Below, piece by piece: positions 23,546 to 33,125 of a stretch of 64,000 bases of DNA. The notes below the pieces were generated by a model, which did no database searches, was not told where the DNA came from, and saw only the letters and a list, made by a program, of their open reading frames with translations. Where the stretch lies: contig CAVKYH010000003.1 of assembly GCA_963660485.1 (NCBI GenBank), positions 1 through 64,000 of the forward strand, written 5' to 3'. Numbering within the stretch: the first letter of the stretch is position 1; the number at the start of each line of letters is the position of its first letter. Origin of the DNA: UBA6398 sp963660485 (lineage in GTDB: Bacteria > Bacteroidota > Bacteroidia > Bacteroidales > Bacteroidaceae). The position numbers were made by a program, and so were the translations under genes.

Positions 23546-26371
23546 ATGATAAGAAAAATTCTTGCAACCATAGCAGGCACAATGGCATGCCTTGCCGTTT
23601 CGGCACAAGGCATCATTGAAACCGCCCACGACTATTCCCACCGCGTTTCGCTCGTTAGCAAGCAGACGATAGCCACATTCGAGAATTCCGCCGACGGATT
23701 TACGGCAACCGACGGCGCAGAAGCCGTGGAATCCGCGCCGGGCAAGGAATTCTATCCCCGCGTGCACGAGGGCAAGAAAGCCCTGTGGGTGAAAAGCAAA
23801 GAGGTGAGCGGCGACACATGGCGCACCGCAAGGCGCGAATTTGCCAAACCGCTCGATTTGCGCAAGACCCCATTCGTACAATTCGCCATATTCGCCCAAG
23901 CAGCCCCCGTGCAGGACGTCTACGTAAGGCTCACGCTCGGAAACGGCAAGGACAAGTTTGATTGCATAGCCCACATCATTCCCACACTGTGGCGCACCAT
24001 AGATTTCAACTGCGGCGAATGCCCGTTTCTCGGCAATATAAAAAGTATGGAAATAGCCCTCTGCGCTCCCACGCCCGACATATGGAGCGCAAACCGCGAC
24101 TTCCTTATCGACGGAATAGTTGCCGGCGCACCTATCGACTTTGAATTTTCTGTGCCGCAAAGCATAGCGGCGTGGGAAACCAACAGCGGCAACATCACAT
24201 ACGCCAACGATGCAATGGTATACAACTTCAAAAAGCCGGGAGCCGTGTTCACCACCGCGCTAAGCGGAAGCCTTAACAATCTGTTCAGTCCGCCCGCAAA
24301 AAACCGCAACACCATTCGCGCCGTGATAGACAACCGTTGCAACGCCGACAGCATACGAGTGAGCTATATCACCGACAAGGACAGCGTTTTCACGCATCAT
24401 TCAAAAACTTTCCCGCTCTCGAAAAACGAAGGGCGGCACAACTATTTCTTCAACCTTTCGGATATACCCGCCGAGGGACACTACGCCGGCATAATGCTTG
24501 AACCGCTCGGCGCAAACAAAGGCAGCATCGCCATTGACCGCATCACTTTTGAGCGCGAGCAACCTATCGTGAAACGCGTGGGCAAAATAGAAAAATGCGA
24601 GGCCGACAGCGCGTTCATTCACATATCGGCAAAAATCAGCAAGCACGACGCGGAGAAATACAAGGAACTTAGCATTTACACCCTGCCCATAGAAACCGAA
24701 AACGTAGAGAATGGCAAAAAAATATATACCACCCGAAATATAGCGGAAGCCATGGAAATCAACGACATTCCCTTGCGCCGTGCCGACCGTCCCGACATGA
24801 CTCACCTTTCGTCGCGCTTCGTGGCAGTATTGAGCGACGGCAGCGAAACCATACCCCTCGGAAAACCGTTCTTTATTGACAACTGGGAAAAATTCACCGA
24901 CAATCCATACGATTTCCTCGTTACCAACGAAAATTTCAACGTACTCGATTACGGCGCCAAGGGAGATGGTTTCACCGACGACACACGCGCTTTTCAGCTT
25001 GCCATAAATGCTGCGAGCGGCGCGGGGAGCGGACGAGTTGTTGTGCCCGGACTTTCGCCCGACGACGACAATCCTTACGGCAGGCGCTATGTAATTACGA
25101 GCGTGGAACTGAAACACGACGTTGAAATGCAACTTGGCAAAGACGTGGTGCTGTGGCAAAGCGGCGACGTGCGCGACTATACCTACGCGCCGCTTTACGG
25201 ACACGACATGGTGATACCCGGAATTCCCTGGACCCATTCCCATTTCGCCAACATGCCGATGCTTTACGCCAAAAACCAATACCGCATAAAAATCATCGGT
25301 CCGGGAACAATCCGCATGTGCGACACGTATACCCGCGATGCCGACATAGAACATTATGCAACCAATTGCGAAGACCGCATACACGTTGTCCCCGTTGTTT
25401 TCAGCGACTGCCAGGATATTGTGTTGCAGGATTTCGATATCATACGCACCAATTGCTATCACACAAGCTTTGACAACGATTCCAATCTCTATCTCGGCAA
25501 CGTGAAGATGTATGACGCGGCTTGCGTAAGCGGCGATGGAGTGGGCCTAAGCAGCGGAACTCATCGCGTAATGGTTGAAAGATGCATTTTCTCCTCCAAC
25601 GACGACGGGGTAACGCTTTCATCTTCGTACAGAGACCCCAGAAACGATGTTTCACCGTGGAGAAGTTATCACGATCCCAATCCCCACGGAGCAAGATGCG
25701 TGAGAGTGGAGCATTCCTACTTCAACAGCGGCGAGGGAGGCGGCGGAAAAGCGATTGCATTCATTACGTGGGGCTCTACAAACCCTGAACCGCAAAATCA
25801 AATCATTGACAGCATTTTTGTAACCGACTGCGTTTTGAAGGGAGGCTATTCCGTGGGCACTTGGCCCGACAATCCTTTCGACGGAAAGGTTTTCACAAAT
25901 GAGGAAACCGATGATTTTTCCACTGTGCAGGACGTGAGTATTTTCAACAACGAGTATTTCAACGATTGCAGCCTTTTGTGTGTAACGCCTACCAATTTCC
26001 GCAACGACTGCGGCATACCTTCGAGCGGCGCGGTGCTTAACGGTGATTTTCGGGACGGACGTTGTTATTGGAGCCGCCGAAGCGATGCGAAAATCTCGCG
26101 CGGCGGGGCGGAAGTCAAGGCTGGCCAGATGGTTTTCCAGGGACTTACGCTGAATCCGTCGGCTTACGCTGCTGTTTTCACGGTGAAAGGCAAGGGCAAG
26201 GTCAAGGTTGTGCGCAGCGACAACGGAGATGTTGTGGCGGAGATGCCTTTTGATACTGCCGAAGTCAAGGATATTGTGCTCCCGTTCAGCATTTCAGAGA
26301 AAAAGGATTATATGTTGGGGGTAGAAGGCGGCGAAGCGAAACTTACAAATGCGAAGCTGGAAAAACGCTAA
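23546..26371 (+). CDS. secreted right-handed beta-helix glycosidase, GH28-like
   Basis: The 941-residue product has a signal peptide (IRKILATIAGTMACLAVSAQ). The first 450 residues look like beta-sandwich domains. The catalytic beta-helix starts with the pectinase-type motif YGAKGDGFTDDTRAF (about 469). Two acidic motifs, SGDGVG (D664) and SNDDGVTLSS (D686, D687), sit where GH28 polygalacturonases place their three catalytic aspartates. The canonical RIK motif was not found, so substrate and exact family remain open. A C-terminal module (about 830-941) resembles a carbohydrate-binding domain. It follows the sialidase but has its own promoter. Confidence 0.75.
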   Translation: MIRKILATIAGTMACLAVSAQGIIETAHDYSHRVSLVSKQTIATFENSADGFTATDGAEAVESAPGKEFYPRVHEGKKALWVKSKEVSGDTWRTARREFAKPLDLRKTPFVQFAIFAQAAPVQDVYVRLTLGNGKDKFDCIAHIIPTLWRTIDFNCGECPFLGNIKSMEIALCAPTPDIWSANRDFLIDGIVAGAPIDFEFSVPQSIAAWETNSGNITYANDAMVYNFKKPGAVFTTALSGSLNNLFSPPAKNRNTIRAVIDNRCNADSIRVSYITDKDSVFTHHSKTFPLSKNEGRHNYFFNLSDIPAEGHYAGIMLEPLGANKGSIAIDRITFEREQPIVKRVGKIEKCEADSAFIHISAKISKHDAEKYKELSIYTLPIETENVENGKKIYTTRNIAEAMEINDIPLRRADRPDMTHLSSRFVAVLSDGSETIPLGKPFFIDNWEKFTDNPYDFLVTNENFNVLDYGAKGDGFTDDTRAFQLAINAASGAGSGRVVVPGLSPDDDNPYGRRYVITSVELKHDVEMQLGKDVVLWQSGDVRDYTYAPLYGHDMVIPGIPWTHSHFANMPMLYAKNQYRIKIIGPGTIRMCDTYTRDADIEHYATNCEDRIHVVPVVFSDCQDIVLQDFDIIRTNCYHTSFDNDSNLYLGNVKMYDAACVSGDGVGLSSGTHRVMVERCIFSSNDDGVTLSSSYRDPRNDVSPWRSYHDPNPHGARCVRVEHSYFNSGEGGGGKAIAFITWGSTNPEPQNQIIDSIFVTDCVLKGGYSVGTWPDNPFDGKVFTNEETDDFSTVQDVSIFNNEYFNDCSLLCVTPTNFRNDCGIPSSGAVLNGDFRDGRCYWSRRSDAKISRGGAEVKAGQMVFQGLTLNPSAYAAVFTVKGKGKVKVVRSDNGDVVAEMPFDTAEVKDIVLPFSISEKKDYMLGVEGGEAKLTNAKLEKR

Positions 26372-26401
26372 TAGTTGGCGCGCAGCCCATGTGCCTTGCG
26401 G

Positions 26402-27166
26402 TTAGGGTTTGCTCTCTCCTTCCATGTAGTTTTCCAGGAAAAGATGTTCGCCGTCGAACACTGCGTAGGTGAATAGCGACAGCCATTCGCCTGTTATCAG
26501 AAGCCGTGAAGTTGATGTAAGATGCAGGTCAACTTCTATATGGCGGTGTCCGAAAATGAAGTAGTTTATTTCGGGGTGTGTGGCGAGATATTCCCGCGCA
26601 AACCTCACAAGCGATTCCCTATCTGCGCCCCTGAAGGCGGGTTCTTTGCCGTCAACTCGTTTCAGCCGCGAGTGTTTTGCCCATGAAAGCCCGAAACTTA
26701 TCGCCCAACGCGGGTGGAGGCTCGAGAAAAGGCGTTGGCAGATGCGGCTATGGAATATGGCGCGAAGGGCCTTGAATTTCGCGTCGCGGCTTCCCAGTCC
26801 GTCGCCATGGGCAAGGAAGAATATTTTGCCGTAGATGTCTGTAACCAAAGGTTCGCGGTGGATTATCATTCCGCACTCCCGTTCCAGATAGTCGCCGAGC
26901 CACATGTCGTGGTTTCCGGCAAAGAAATGCACTTCTATCCCGCTGTCGGTGAGTTCGCTTATCTTTCCGAGAAAACGCGTAAAGCCTTTTGGCACGACGT
27001 ATTTGTACTCATACCAAAAATCAAACATGTCGCCGAGCAGATATATTGCCGAGGCGTGGTCCTTGATGTCGGAAAGAAACCTCACAAGCCGTCTTTCCTG
27101 TGTGCGGCGGTGGGCGGTGGCGAGCGAACCAAGGTGGGCGTCTGAAATGAAATACACGTTTTTCAT
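26402..27166 (-). CDS. lpxH: UDP-2,3-diacylglucosamine diphosphatase
   Basis: LpxH cuts UDP-2,3-diacylglucosamine to lipid X and UMP, the fourth step of lipid A synthesis, at the inner face of the cytoplasmic membrane. The 254-residue product has the two-metal phosphoesterase motifs SDAHLG (8-13), GDMFDFW, GNHDMW, HGDG and FGHRH in order, with the LpxH-type spacing. The insertion with many arginines (AKHSRLKRVDGK) could contact the membrane. It follows a DUF59 gene by 16 bp and is probably co-transcribed with it. The LPS gene waaA lies at 35.4 kb, so the cell has an outer membrane. Confidence 0.88.
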   Translation of the reverse strand: MKNVYFISDAHLGSLATAHRRTQERRLVRFLSDIKDHASAIYLLGDMFDFWYEYKYVVPKGFTRFLGKISELTDSGIEVHFFAGNHDMWLGDYLERECGMIIHREPLVTDIYGKIFFLAHGDGLGSRDAKFKALRAIFHSRICQRLFSSLHPRWAISFGLSWAKHSRLKRVDGKEPAFRGADRESLVRFAREYLATHPEINYFIFGHRHIEVDLHLTSTSRLLITGEWLSLFTYAVFDGEHLFLENYMEGESKP

Positions 27167-27182
27167 CGCGGGCGAGATATTT

Positions 27183-27503
27183 TTACATGAATCCGAGGTC
27201 TACTTTTGCTTCGTCGCTCATCATGGATTGATCCCAAACGGGGTCGAACACCAGGTTGACGTTGGCCTGCTTCACGAGTTCGATGCCCTCGAGTTTTTGT
27301 CTCACGTCTTCCATTATATAATCGGCCATAGGGCAATTGGGTGCGGTGAGCGTCATATCCACATCGAGTATGCCGTCGTCCTTGAAGTCTATTTTGTAAA
27401 CAAGGCCGAGGTCGTAAATGTTTACGGGTATTTCCGGATCGTAAACAGTCTTCAAAACGTCCACGATGCGGTCTTCCGTTTGAATTTTCTCTTGTTCTGT
27501 CAT
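27183..27503 (-). CDS. MIP18/DUF59-family iron-sulfur assembly factor (SufT-like)
   Basis: The 106-residue cytosolic protein shows the family core VYDPEIPVNIYDLGLVY and LTAPNCPMADYI, with the conserved cysteine in APNCP. Relatives (SufT, PaaD, CIA2) help mature iron-sulfur proteins. This window encodes an iron-sulfur enzyme, IspG, and an activase with likely clusters. The pairing with lpxH looks like shared transcription rather than shared function. ATG 27503 is 37 bases downstream of a TACCTTTG promoter. Confidence 0.85.
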   Translation of the reverse strand: MTEQEKIQTEDRIVDVLKTVYDPEIPVNIYDLGLVYKIDFKDDGILDVDMTLTAPNCPMADYIMEDVRQKLEGIELVKQANVNLVFDPVWDQSMMSDEAKVDLGFM

Positions 27504-27539
27504 ATCAAAATGCCGTGTCCCGGCTAATTTAACGGTTTA

Positions 27540-27547
27540 CAAAGGTA
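27540..27547 (-). promoter_or_regulatory. -7 element TACCTTTG of the DUF59-lpxH operon
   Basis: A minus-strand TAnnTTTG match upstream of ATG 27503. Confidence 0.65.
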
Positions 27548-27670
27548 ACAAAATCCGTTGAAATAAATTGCAATGGTTTTTCCGCATTCCGCAAGCCCTT
27601 GTCAGGGCATTTCGCTCGCCTTTTCGTCCCTGCCGCATGCGCCGCAAAAACTGCGGCAAAAAGCTATCAA

Positions 27671-27765
27671 AAAACTACACGGCATCTCGTGAAAATTCCA
27701 AGGCATCTAATTTAAATTCCGACGCATCTAATTTAAATTACATGGCCCGGAGTTTTTACGGTATT
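27671..27765. repeat. 21-bp-period mosaic array, copy R10
   Basis: The cap ACTACACGGCATCTCG is followed by the words CCAAGGCATCT, CCGACGCATCT and ACATGGCCCGG, ending GAGTTTTTACGG. It abuts the stop codon of the TetR gene and so lies at the 3' end of the activase-TetR operon. Confidence 0.9.
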
Positions 27766-27768
27766 TCA

Positions 27769-28386
27769 TCAGTCTTTTACGAGCAGGTTATTTATCTGAA
27801 ACAGAAGGTATTTCTTCCATTCCATAATCATAGCGCGATATTCGGTTTCGTTCATGTCAAACCACGAAACAAACAGGTTTTTTGTGATGAAGGGAAAGGC
27901 TATGTTGCCATAGAATGCCGTAAACACCATATACATGGGCACTTTTTTCAATCTCCCCTCCTGCATTTCCGTGTTCAGCGCATCGCGCACCATCGAAAAG
28001 AGCTTGTCGTAATGAAGTTCCCTTGCCGTGGCGATGAAATGGTCAACGTCGCGCTGTATCTCGGATATGAAAAACCCGGGAATCTGAGGATTTTCGAGGA
28101 AACGCTCAAAATATTCGTCCACCACGAGCGAGAGGCGCTCTATCAACGGCTTTCCGCTGGCCATAATCTCGTTGAGGCGCGGTTTCAACTCCTCGACAAT
28201 CGACGAAAACACGGCGCGAAACATCACATCCTTGTTGGGAAAATAATAATGAAGCGTGGAGCGGTTCACCTTAGCCTGCTCCGCAATGTCGCACATGGTA
28301 GTGTCTTCAAAACCTTTCTGTATGAAAAGTCTGCGGGCGGCATCAATCATAAGCATCTCCTGCTTGCCGTAAGTTTTAGCGCTCAT
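27769..28386 (-). CDS. TetR/AcrR-family transcriptional regulator
   Basis: The 205-residue product has a typical N-terminal helix-turn-helix: AARRLFIQKGFEDTTMCDIA, then KVNRSTLHYYFPNKDVMFRA (about 16-62). The all-helical C-terminal half is of the ligand-binding type. It overlaps the end of the large activase gene by 11 bp, so both are made from one mRNA. The inverted repeat TCTGACAC-N2-GTGTCAGA at the activase promoter is the natural candidate operator, which would make the operon self-regulated. The ligand is unknown. Confidence 0.88.
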   Translation of the reverse strand: MSAKTYGKQEMLMIDAARRLFIQKGFEDTTMCDIAEQAKVNRSTLHYYFPNKDVMFRAVFSSIVEELKPRLNEIMASGKPLIERLSLVVDEYFERFLENPQIPGFFISEIQRDVDHFIATARELHYDKLFSMVRDALNTEMQEGRLKKVPMYMVFTAFYGNIAFPFITKNLFVSWFDMNETEYRAMIMEWKKYLLFQINNLLVKD

Positions 28387-31300
28387 TGGTCTGACGAATA
28401 TTGTCGATAAACAGCAGCAGACGGTTCACAATGTTCACATCGCTCACCGAACTGTCGAAATCAAGCGACAAAATGTTCATCTTGGGGAACATGGTCTTGA
28501 TTTTCTTCTCTATACCTTTTTCAATGATGTGGTTTGCAATGCAGCCAAAGGGTTGCAGACTCACCACATGGTTTATGCCGTGGGCGGCATAGGTGGCCAT
28601 CTCGCCCGAAATGAGCCAGCCCTCGCCAAACTGCGCGTTGAGCGAAATAATCTTCGACGCCCGTTCCGCCTTCTCGCGTATGTCGTCAAACGGCATGAAG
28701 TATCGGAACTGCGATGCCGCCTCGTTGAATTTCGCTATGCGCTTCTGCACCTTGCGGTAAAGCCAGTTGACAATCACATCGGGCATGACCTTGCGCTGCA
28801 AATGGGTGCGGTTTTTGGTCTCGCGGTTCACAAAACTCTGAGTAAAGAAATCAGTAATCAACGGCGGCACCACTTCAAGATTCTGCCCAATCAGCCATTC
28901 GGTTACATTCTTTTGGGCGTAAGGATTAAACTCCAGGAAAATTTCTCCTACCACTCCCACTTTTGCAGTATCCTTGTCCAAGCAAACGGCATCAAACCTC
29001 GCAGCCGCTTCGCGCGTAAGGTCGAGCAACGCCGCCGTATTTGACGCCTCCACCAAAGGCTTTGCGCGTTCCAGATATTCGTCCTTGAGCTTACGCGCCG
29101 CACCCTCCTCGCTCTCGCGTACGACGGTGGCGTAAAACATCTTGGCAATAACATCACTGTAAAGCATGGCGGCCAGAGCAACCGGCATAAGTTTTTTCCA
29201 AGGCATCTTGAAACCCGGCTGATTGTTACTTATCCCGCTCCCGAACGACAGAGATACGACGGGCGTATTGCGGTATCCGTTTGAAAGAAGTGCCCTCTTG
29301 ATTAACGCAATATAGTTGCTGGCGCGACACTGACCGCCCGTCTGCGTAATAGCTACGGCCGTTTTGTCGGGATCATACTTGCCGCTGCGAAAAGCTTTCA
29401 CCACATCGCCCACGATAAGCGTGGCAGGATAGCACACCTCGTTGTTGGAATATTTCAGACCCAATTCCCCCGATTCTCCGTCGCTCATCGGCAGGTTCAC
29501 AACGTTGTATCCCGCAACTTTCATCGCAGATGGAATGAGCGGCGAGAGGAACGGGGTGAAAAACGGGGCTATTATAGTGCGCCCACGTTCGGCATCGGTA
29601 AACGGAGGTGTGGTTTCAAACGGCGCAACTGCCTTGGCGTCGCTACTGCTGCTTATCTTCAAACTTTCTATAAGCGAGCGCACGCGCAATTTGATTGACC
29701 CCACATTGTTTACATCGTCAATCTTTAGAAGCGTAAGGTTTTTGTGGAATCTTTCGAGCGTGGCGCGCACCTCGTTGGTGAGGAATGCGTCGGGCCCGCA
29801 GCCGAAAGATGTGAGCTGCATGTACTGAACGTTTGAATTCTGAAGCCCCGCCCATTTAGCAGCTTTGAGAATGCGGTTGGGATATGCCCATTGGGAAAGA
29901 TAAATAGTGTCGTCGATCGAAAGTTTCTCGTCGTAAACAATATCATCTGTGATAACGTAAGCCCCCATAGCGGCTGCCATTTCACTCACACGGTGCTGAA
30001 TCAGCGGATCAGTGTGGTAAGGACGTCCGGCAAGCAATATCACCAGGCGGTTGTCGCGTCTGCCCTCTTCGAGAACGCTGCGGTTTATTTCCACAAGGCG
30101 TTTGCGGTATTGCTTCTCCGCATCTTCGGCGGCGGCAAAGGCATGTCGTATCTTTTTTATCGGTACTCCGAAACGCGAAAGCCACAGTTCCATTTGTTTC
30201 AAAAGGAGCTTGCGGTCCTTAAAAGTAACAATGGGGCTTTCGAGAGGCACTTTAGGCGTTTGCGAACTGTTTACAACTTCGGAATATCCCGATACAATCG
30301 GACAGTTGTAGCTATTCTGTTGTCCTTTCTCCAATCTTTCGTAAACCACAAAGGGCATGAAAATTCTGTCAACGCCCTGGCGCTCGAGATTGTCAATATG
30401 GCTGTGCACGAGCTTGGCAGGAAAACAAATGTTGTCGCTCATCACGCACCGCGCCGTGCGTTCGTATTCGGAATAGCTCGAATCTGAGGAAAGCACCGTG
30501 CGTATGCCGCAAGAATTCAAAAGGGTGTGCCAGAAAGGATATTCCTCATACATGTTAAGACATCGGGGAATGCCCATCGTGAATAGGGGCTCTTTCACCT
30601 CACATTCGCGATTGAACAAAAGATCGTACTTCCGGGTGTAAACATTCTTGCCGGCTTTTGTTTTGGAGCCTTGGTTGGAGAAAACACGTTCGCAACGGTT
30701 TCCCGAATAATACTTGCGGTTTCCGGGGAAAAGGTAATGGGTAACGGTGCATTGGTTTTCGCAGCCGCGGCATTGGGTGCGGCGCGTGGTATATTTGGCG
30801 CGCGACAGCATTTCAGCCACTCCGGTTTCCTCTTCTGCCTTGTGGTCTATGGCATAAAGCGCGCAGCCCACCGCTCCCATGAGTTCCGGACAATCGCTGC
30901 GGTTAACATGGGTTTCGGCAAGCTTTTCAAGGGCGCGCACAATGGAGTCGTTTCGCATTGTACCGCCTTGCACAACCACGTGCTTGCCTAATTCCGACGT
31001 GTTCTTGAGTTGTAAAACTTTGTAGAGGCAGTTTTTTACCACGCTATACGACAATCCGGCGGCAATGTCGGCCACGGTAGCCCCTTCGCGCAGCACCTGT
31101 TTCACTTTTGAGTTCATGAAAACGGTGCAACGTGTCCCGAGATCGCACGGAGCTTTGGAGGAGCACGCTTCTTTCGCGAAGTCGTTCACATCATAGTCGA
31201 GCGAGCGCGCAAAAGTACTGATAAAGGAGCCGCAGCCCGAGGAGCACGCTTCGTTTATCTCAATTCTGTTTATCACGCCATGGTCCACAAAAATTGCCTT

Positions 31301-32587
31301 CATGTCTTGCCCGCCGATATCAAGGATAAACGAAACGTCGGGGCTTATGTTTTTTGCAGCCAGATAGTGTGCAATAGTTTCTATAATGCCTCCGCCGAGT
31401 CCGAAAGCCGCGCGTATCAGGTCTTCGCCGTATCCTGTGGAGCACGAGCCGGCTATACGCAAATCCGTGCCAGCTTCTTCGCATTGCTGTTTGAGGAGCG
31501 AGAGCCCTTTTTCCACCGTCCCAATCGGATCGCCGTCGTTGTTGTGGTAAAACGAATAGATAAGTTCGCGATTTTCCGAGAGAGCCACCACTTTTGTTGT
31601 GGTAGAGCCGGAATCTATGCCGATATATGCCGTTTGTTTCCCGGCTTTGAGCGCGGCATGCGGCAGGTCTTTTCCGCCAAGTTGCCTGCGCCATTGCTTA
31701 TAATCGTCTTCGTTTTCAAATATAGGGGGAAGGCTCAAATAGGAATGGGTAGTCAGGGTGAGTCGCTCCGATGTGAGGGCTGCAAACTGCTTAGCCGTGG
31801 TGGTCATGCCGCCTTGGGCAAGCGCTGCGCCCCATGCAGGAATCACACTGCCGTTTTGTGGGAGCACTATATCCGCTTCGGGAACTTTGAGATATTCCAC
31901 AAAGGCCTTGCGCAATCCCGAAAGGAATGTCAGAGGTCCGCCGCAGAACATAATGGGCGGCGTGATGTCGCAACCATGTGCCAGCGTGGTTACCGTCTGC
32001 ACGGCCACGGCGTGGAATATAGAGGCCGCAATGTCTTCGCGCGGCACATTCTTGGCAATGAGGTTTTGAATATCGGTTTTACTGAACACTCCGCAGCGCG
32101 ACGCCATGGGATAAACCTGCGTGGAATGCTGCGAAAGTTTGTCGAGCTCGTCATTGCTCACATCGAGGAGTATTGCCATCTGGTCGATAAACGCTCCCGT
32201 GCCGCCGGCACAGTTTCCGTTCATTCTAAGGTCGCTTGCCTTTCCGTCGGAAAAGAACACAACTTTGGCGTCCTCGCCGCCGATATCGATCATTGTGCTC
32301 ACTTCGGGGTGAGCTGCACGCACATAGTTTGTGGCCGCCACCACTTCCTGCACAAAAGGTATCTTGCAGCGCTCCGCAACTCCCATGCCCACGCTACCGG
32401 TGATGTTTACGCTTATTTCGTTTTCGCCAGCCAATCGTTCGAGCTCTGCCGAAAAAGTGGCAAGACAGTCTTTCACGCGCGCCTGATGGCGCACGTAATT
32501 GTTGTAAACCGCTTTACCGTTTTCGTCAAGGGCAACGATTTTGGCTGTTGTGGAACCTATGTCAATTCCTACCTTATATAACCCCAT
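28376..32587 (-). CDS. giant HgdC/BadF-type activase (2-hydroxyacyl-CoA dehydratase activator family)
   Basis: The 1403-residue product carries two complete BcrA/BadF/HgdC ATPase domains in one chain. The phosphate-binding motifs are GIDIGSTT (7-14) and GIDSGSTT (323-330). Cysteines suited to a [4Fe-4S] cluster lie in NGNCAGGTGAF (C126) and SRCGVF (C165), and again in NEACSSGCGS (448-452). A Cys motif CRGCENQC (C606, C609, C613) begins the C-terminal half, which matches the DUF2229-type region linked to dehydratases. HgdC activators use ATP to inject an electron into dehydratases or related reductases. No separate dehydratase lies beside it, so its target, or whether the C-terminal half is itself the enzyme, is unknown. 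It is co-transcribed with a TetR regulator. Confidence 0.85.
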   Translation of the reverse strand: MGLYKVGIDIGSTTAKIVALDENGKAVYNNYVRHQARVKDCLATFSAELERLAGENEISVNITGSVGMGVAERCKIPFVQEVVAATNYVRAAHPEVSTMIDIGGEDAKVVFFSDGKASDLRMNGNCAGGTGAFIDQMAILLDVSNDELDKLSQHSTQVYPMASRCGVFSKTDIQNLIAKNVPREDIAASIFHAVAVQTVTTLAHGCDITPPIMFCGGPLTFLSGLRKAFVEYLKVPEADIVLPQNGSVIPAWGAALAQGGMTTTAKQFAALTSERLTLTTHSYLSLPPIFENEDDYKQWRRQLGGKDLPHAALKAGKQTAYIGIDSGSTTTKVVALSENRELIYSFYHNNDGDPIGTVEKGLSLLKQQCEEAGTDLRIAGSCSTGYGEDLIRAAFGLGGGIIETIAHYLAAKNISPDVSFILDIGGQDMKAIFVDHGVINRIEINEACSSGCGSFISTFARSLDYDVNDFAKEACSSKAPCDLGTRCTVFMNSKVKQVLREGATVADIAAGLSYSVVKNCLYKVLQLKNTSELGKHVVVQGGTMRNDSIVRALEKLAETHVNRSDCPELMGAVGCALYAIDHKAEEETGVAEMLSRAKYTTRRTQCRGCENQCTVTHYLFPGNRKYYSGNRCERVFSNQGSKTKAGKNVYTRKYDLLFNRECEVKEPLFTMGIPRCLNMYEEYPFWHTLLNSCGIRTVLSSDSSYSEYERTARCVMSDNICFPAKLVHSHIDNLERQGVDRIFMPFVVYERLEKGQQNSYNCPIVSGYSEVVNSSQTPKVPLESPIVTFKDRKLLLKQMELWLSRFGVPIKKIRHAFAAAEDAEKQYRKRLVEINRSVLEEGRRDNRLVILLAGRPYHTDPLIQHRVSEMAAAMGAYVITDDIVYDEKLSIDDTIYLSQWAYPNRILKAAKWAGLQNSNVQYMQLTSFGCGPDAFLTNEVRATLERFHKNLTLLKIDDVNNVGSIKLRVRSLIESLKISSSSDAKAVAPFETTPPFTDAERGRTIIAPFFTPFLSPLIPSAMKVAGYNVVNLPMSDGESGELGLKYSNNEVCYPATLIVGDVVKAFRSGKYDPDKTAVAITQTGGQCRASNYIALIKRALLSNGYRNTPVVSLSFGSGISNNQPGFKMPWKKLMPVALAAMLYSDVIAKMFYATVVRESEEGAARKLKDEYLERAKPLVEASNTAALLDLTREAAARFDAVCLDKDTAKVGVVGEIFLEFNPYAQKNVTEWLIGQNLEVVPPLITDFFTQSFVNRETKNRTHLQRKVMPDVIVNWLYRKVQKRIAKFNEAASQFRYFMPFDDIREKAERASKIISLNAQFGEGWLISGEMATYAAHGINHVVSLQPFGCIANHIIEKGIEKKIKTMFPKMNILSLDFDSSVSDVNIVNRLLLFIDNIRQTNER

Positions 32588-32610
32588 ATTGTTTTTTGTT
32601 TTCCCTATAA

Positions 32611-32628
32611 TCTGACACTTGTGTCAGA
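32611..32628. promoter_or_regulatory. probable TetR operator at the activase promoter
   Basis: TCTGACAC and GTGTCAGA are perfect 8-bp arms separated by TT. The site starts 24 bases before the ATG and spans the expected transcription start, just downstream of the -7 box, so a bound repressor would block initiation. Confidence 0.72.
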
Positions 32629-32634
32629 CCCTTG

Positions 32635-32642
32635 CAAATGTA
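32635..32642 (-). promoter_or_regulatory. -7 element TACATTTG of the activase-TetR operon
   Basis: A minus-strand TAnnTTTG match seven bases from the inverted repeat at 32611-32628. Confidence 0.65.
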
Positions 32643-32811
32643 TGAATTAATTTCTTTTACATACGCCGAGCCGTGTTGGTTTTAATCTTTTTAATGTGCT
32701 TTCGGGGAAAATTGCAATGCGTATTTTATGATTTCCCAACCATTTTTTGCCGCGCGCAATGGCGTTGTGGAAAATGGAGCTAAAAGCCTTGTTTTTACAA
32801 CTTCAAATATG

Positions 32812-32900
32812 GCAAAAACAATGTCAGACATTATTCAAACGAAGCCTGACATTATTCAAATAATATCAGACATCATTTCCACCATATGCCTTATCGTTTT
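32812..32900. repeat. 21-bp-period mosaic array, copy R11
   Basis: Words of the second family: AATGTCAGACAT, GAAGCCTGACAT (a degenerate copy) and ATATCAGACATC, with TATTCAAA-type linkers. Together with R12 it fills much of the gap after eno. Confidence 0.82.
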
Positions 32901-32943
32901 CACGTCCTCAGCAAGGCAAAAAAACAAGGTGTGATACAAGCAT

Positions 32944-33030
32944 TTACGAGGTCAGACCTAATTTAAATTCCGACGCATCTAATTTAAATTACATGGCCCG
33001 GAGTTTTTACGAGATGCCGTGAAATTTTTC
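32944..33030. repeat. 21-bp-period mosaic array, copy R12
   Basis: The words AGGTCAGACCT, CCGACGCATCT and ACATGGCCCGG are followed by GAGTTTTTACGAGATGCCG. It lies downstream of the eno terminator. The 604-bp gap between eno and the activase holds R11, R12, this terminator and the activase promoter; nothing else was recognised. Confidence 0.9.
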
Positions 33031-33125
33031 ACAGGCCCAAACTTCCTTTTTTCTCAAGCATAGCAACCCGTGTGAAAACCCGGCAAATTACCCCCGTTTC
33101 CCAAGGAAATCCGCGCAAACGGGCA

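Noticed and set aside
27568..28410. Open frames elsewhere that include ASNLNS-type heptads, as in the FtsI tail
   Set aside because: Each is a chance frame running through an intergenic array and overlapping a real gene on the other strand. Only the ftsI copy is part of a true coding sequence.
31280..32581. A 433-codon open frame on the plus strand opposite the activase gene
   Set aside because: It is the antisense shadow of a strongly supported gene, has no recognisable family and no promoter.
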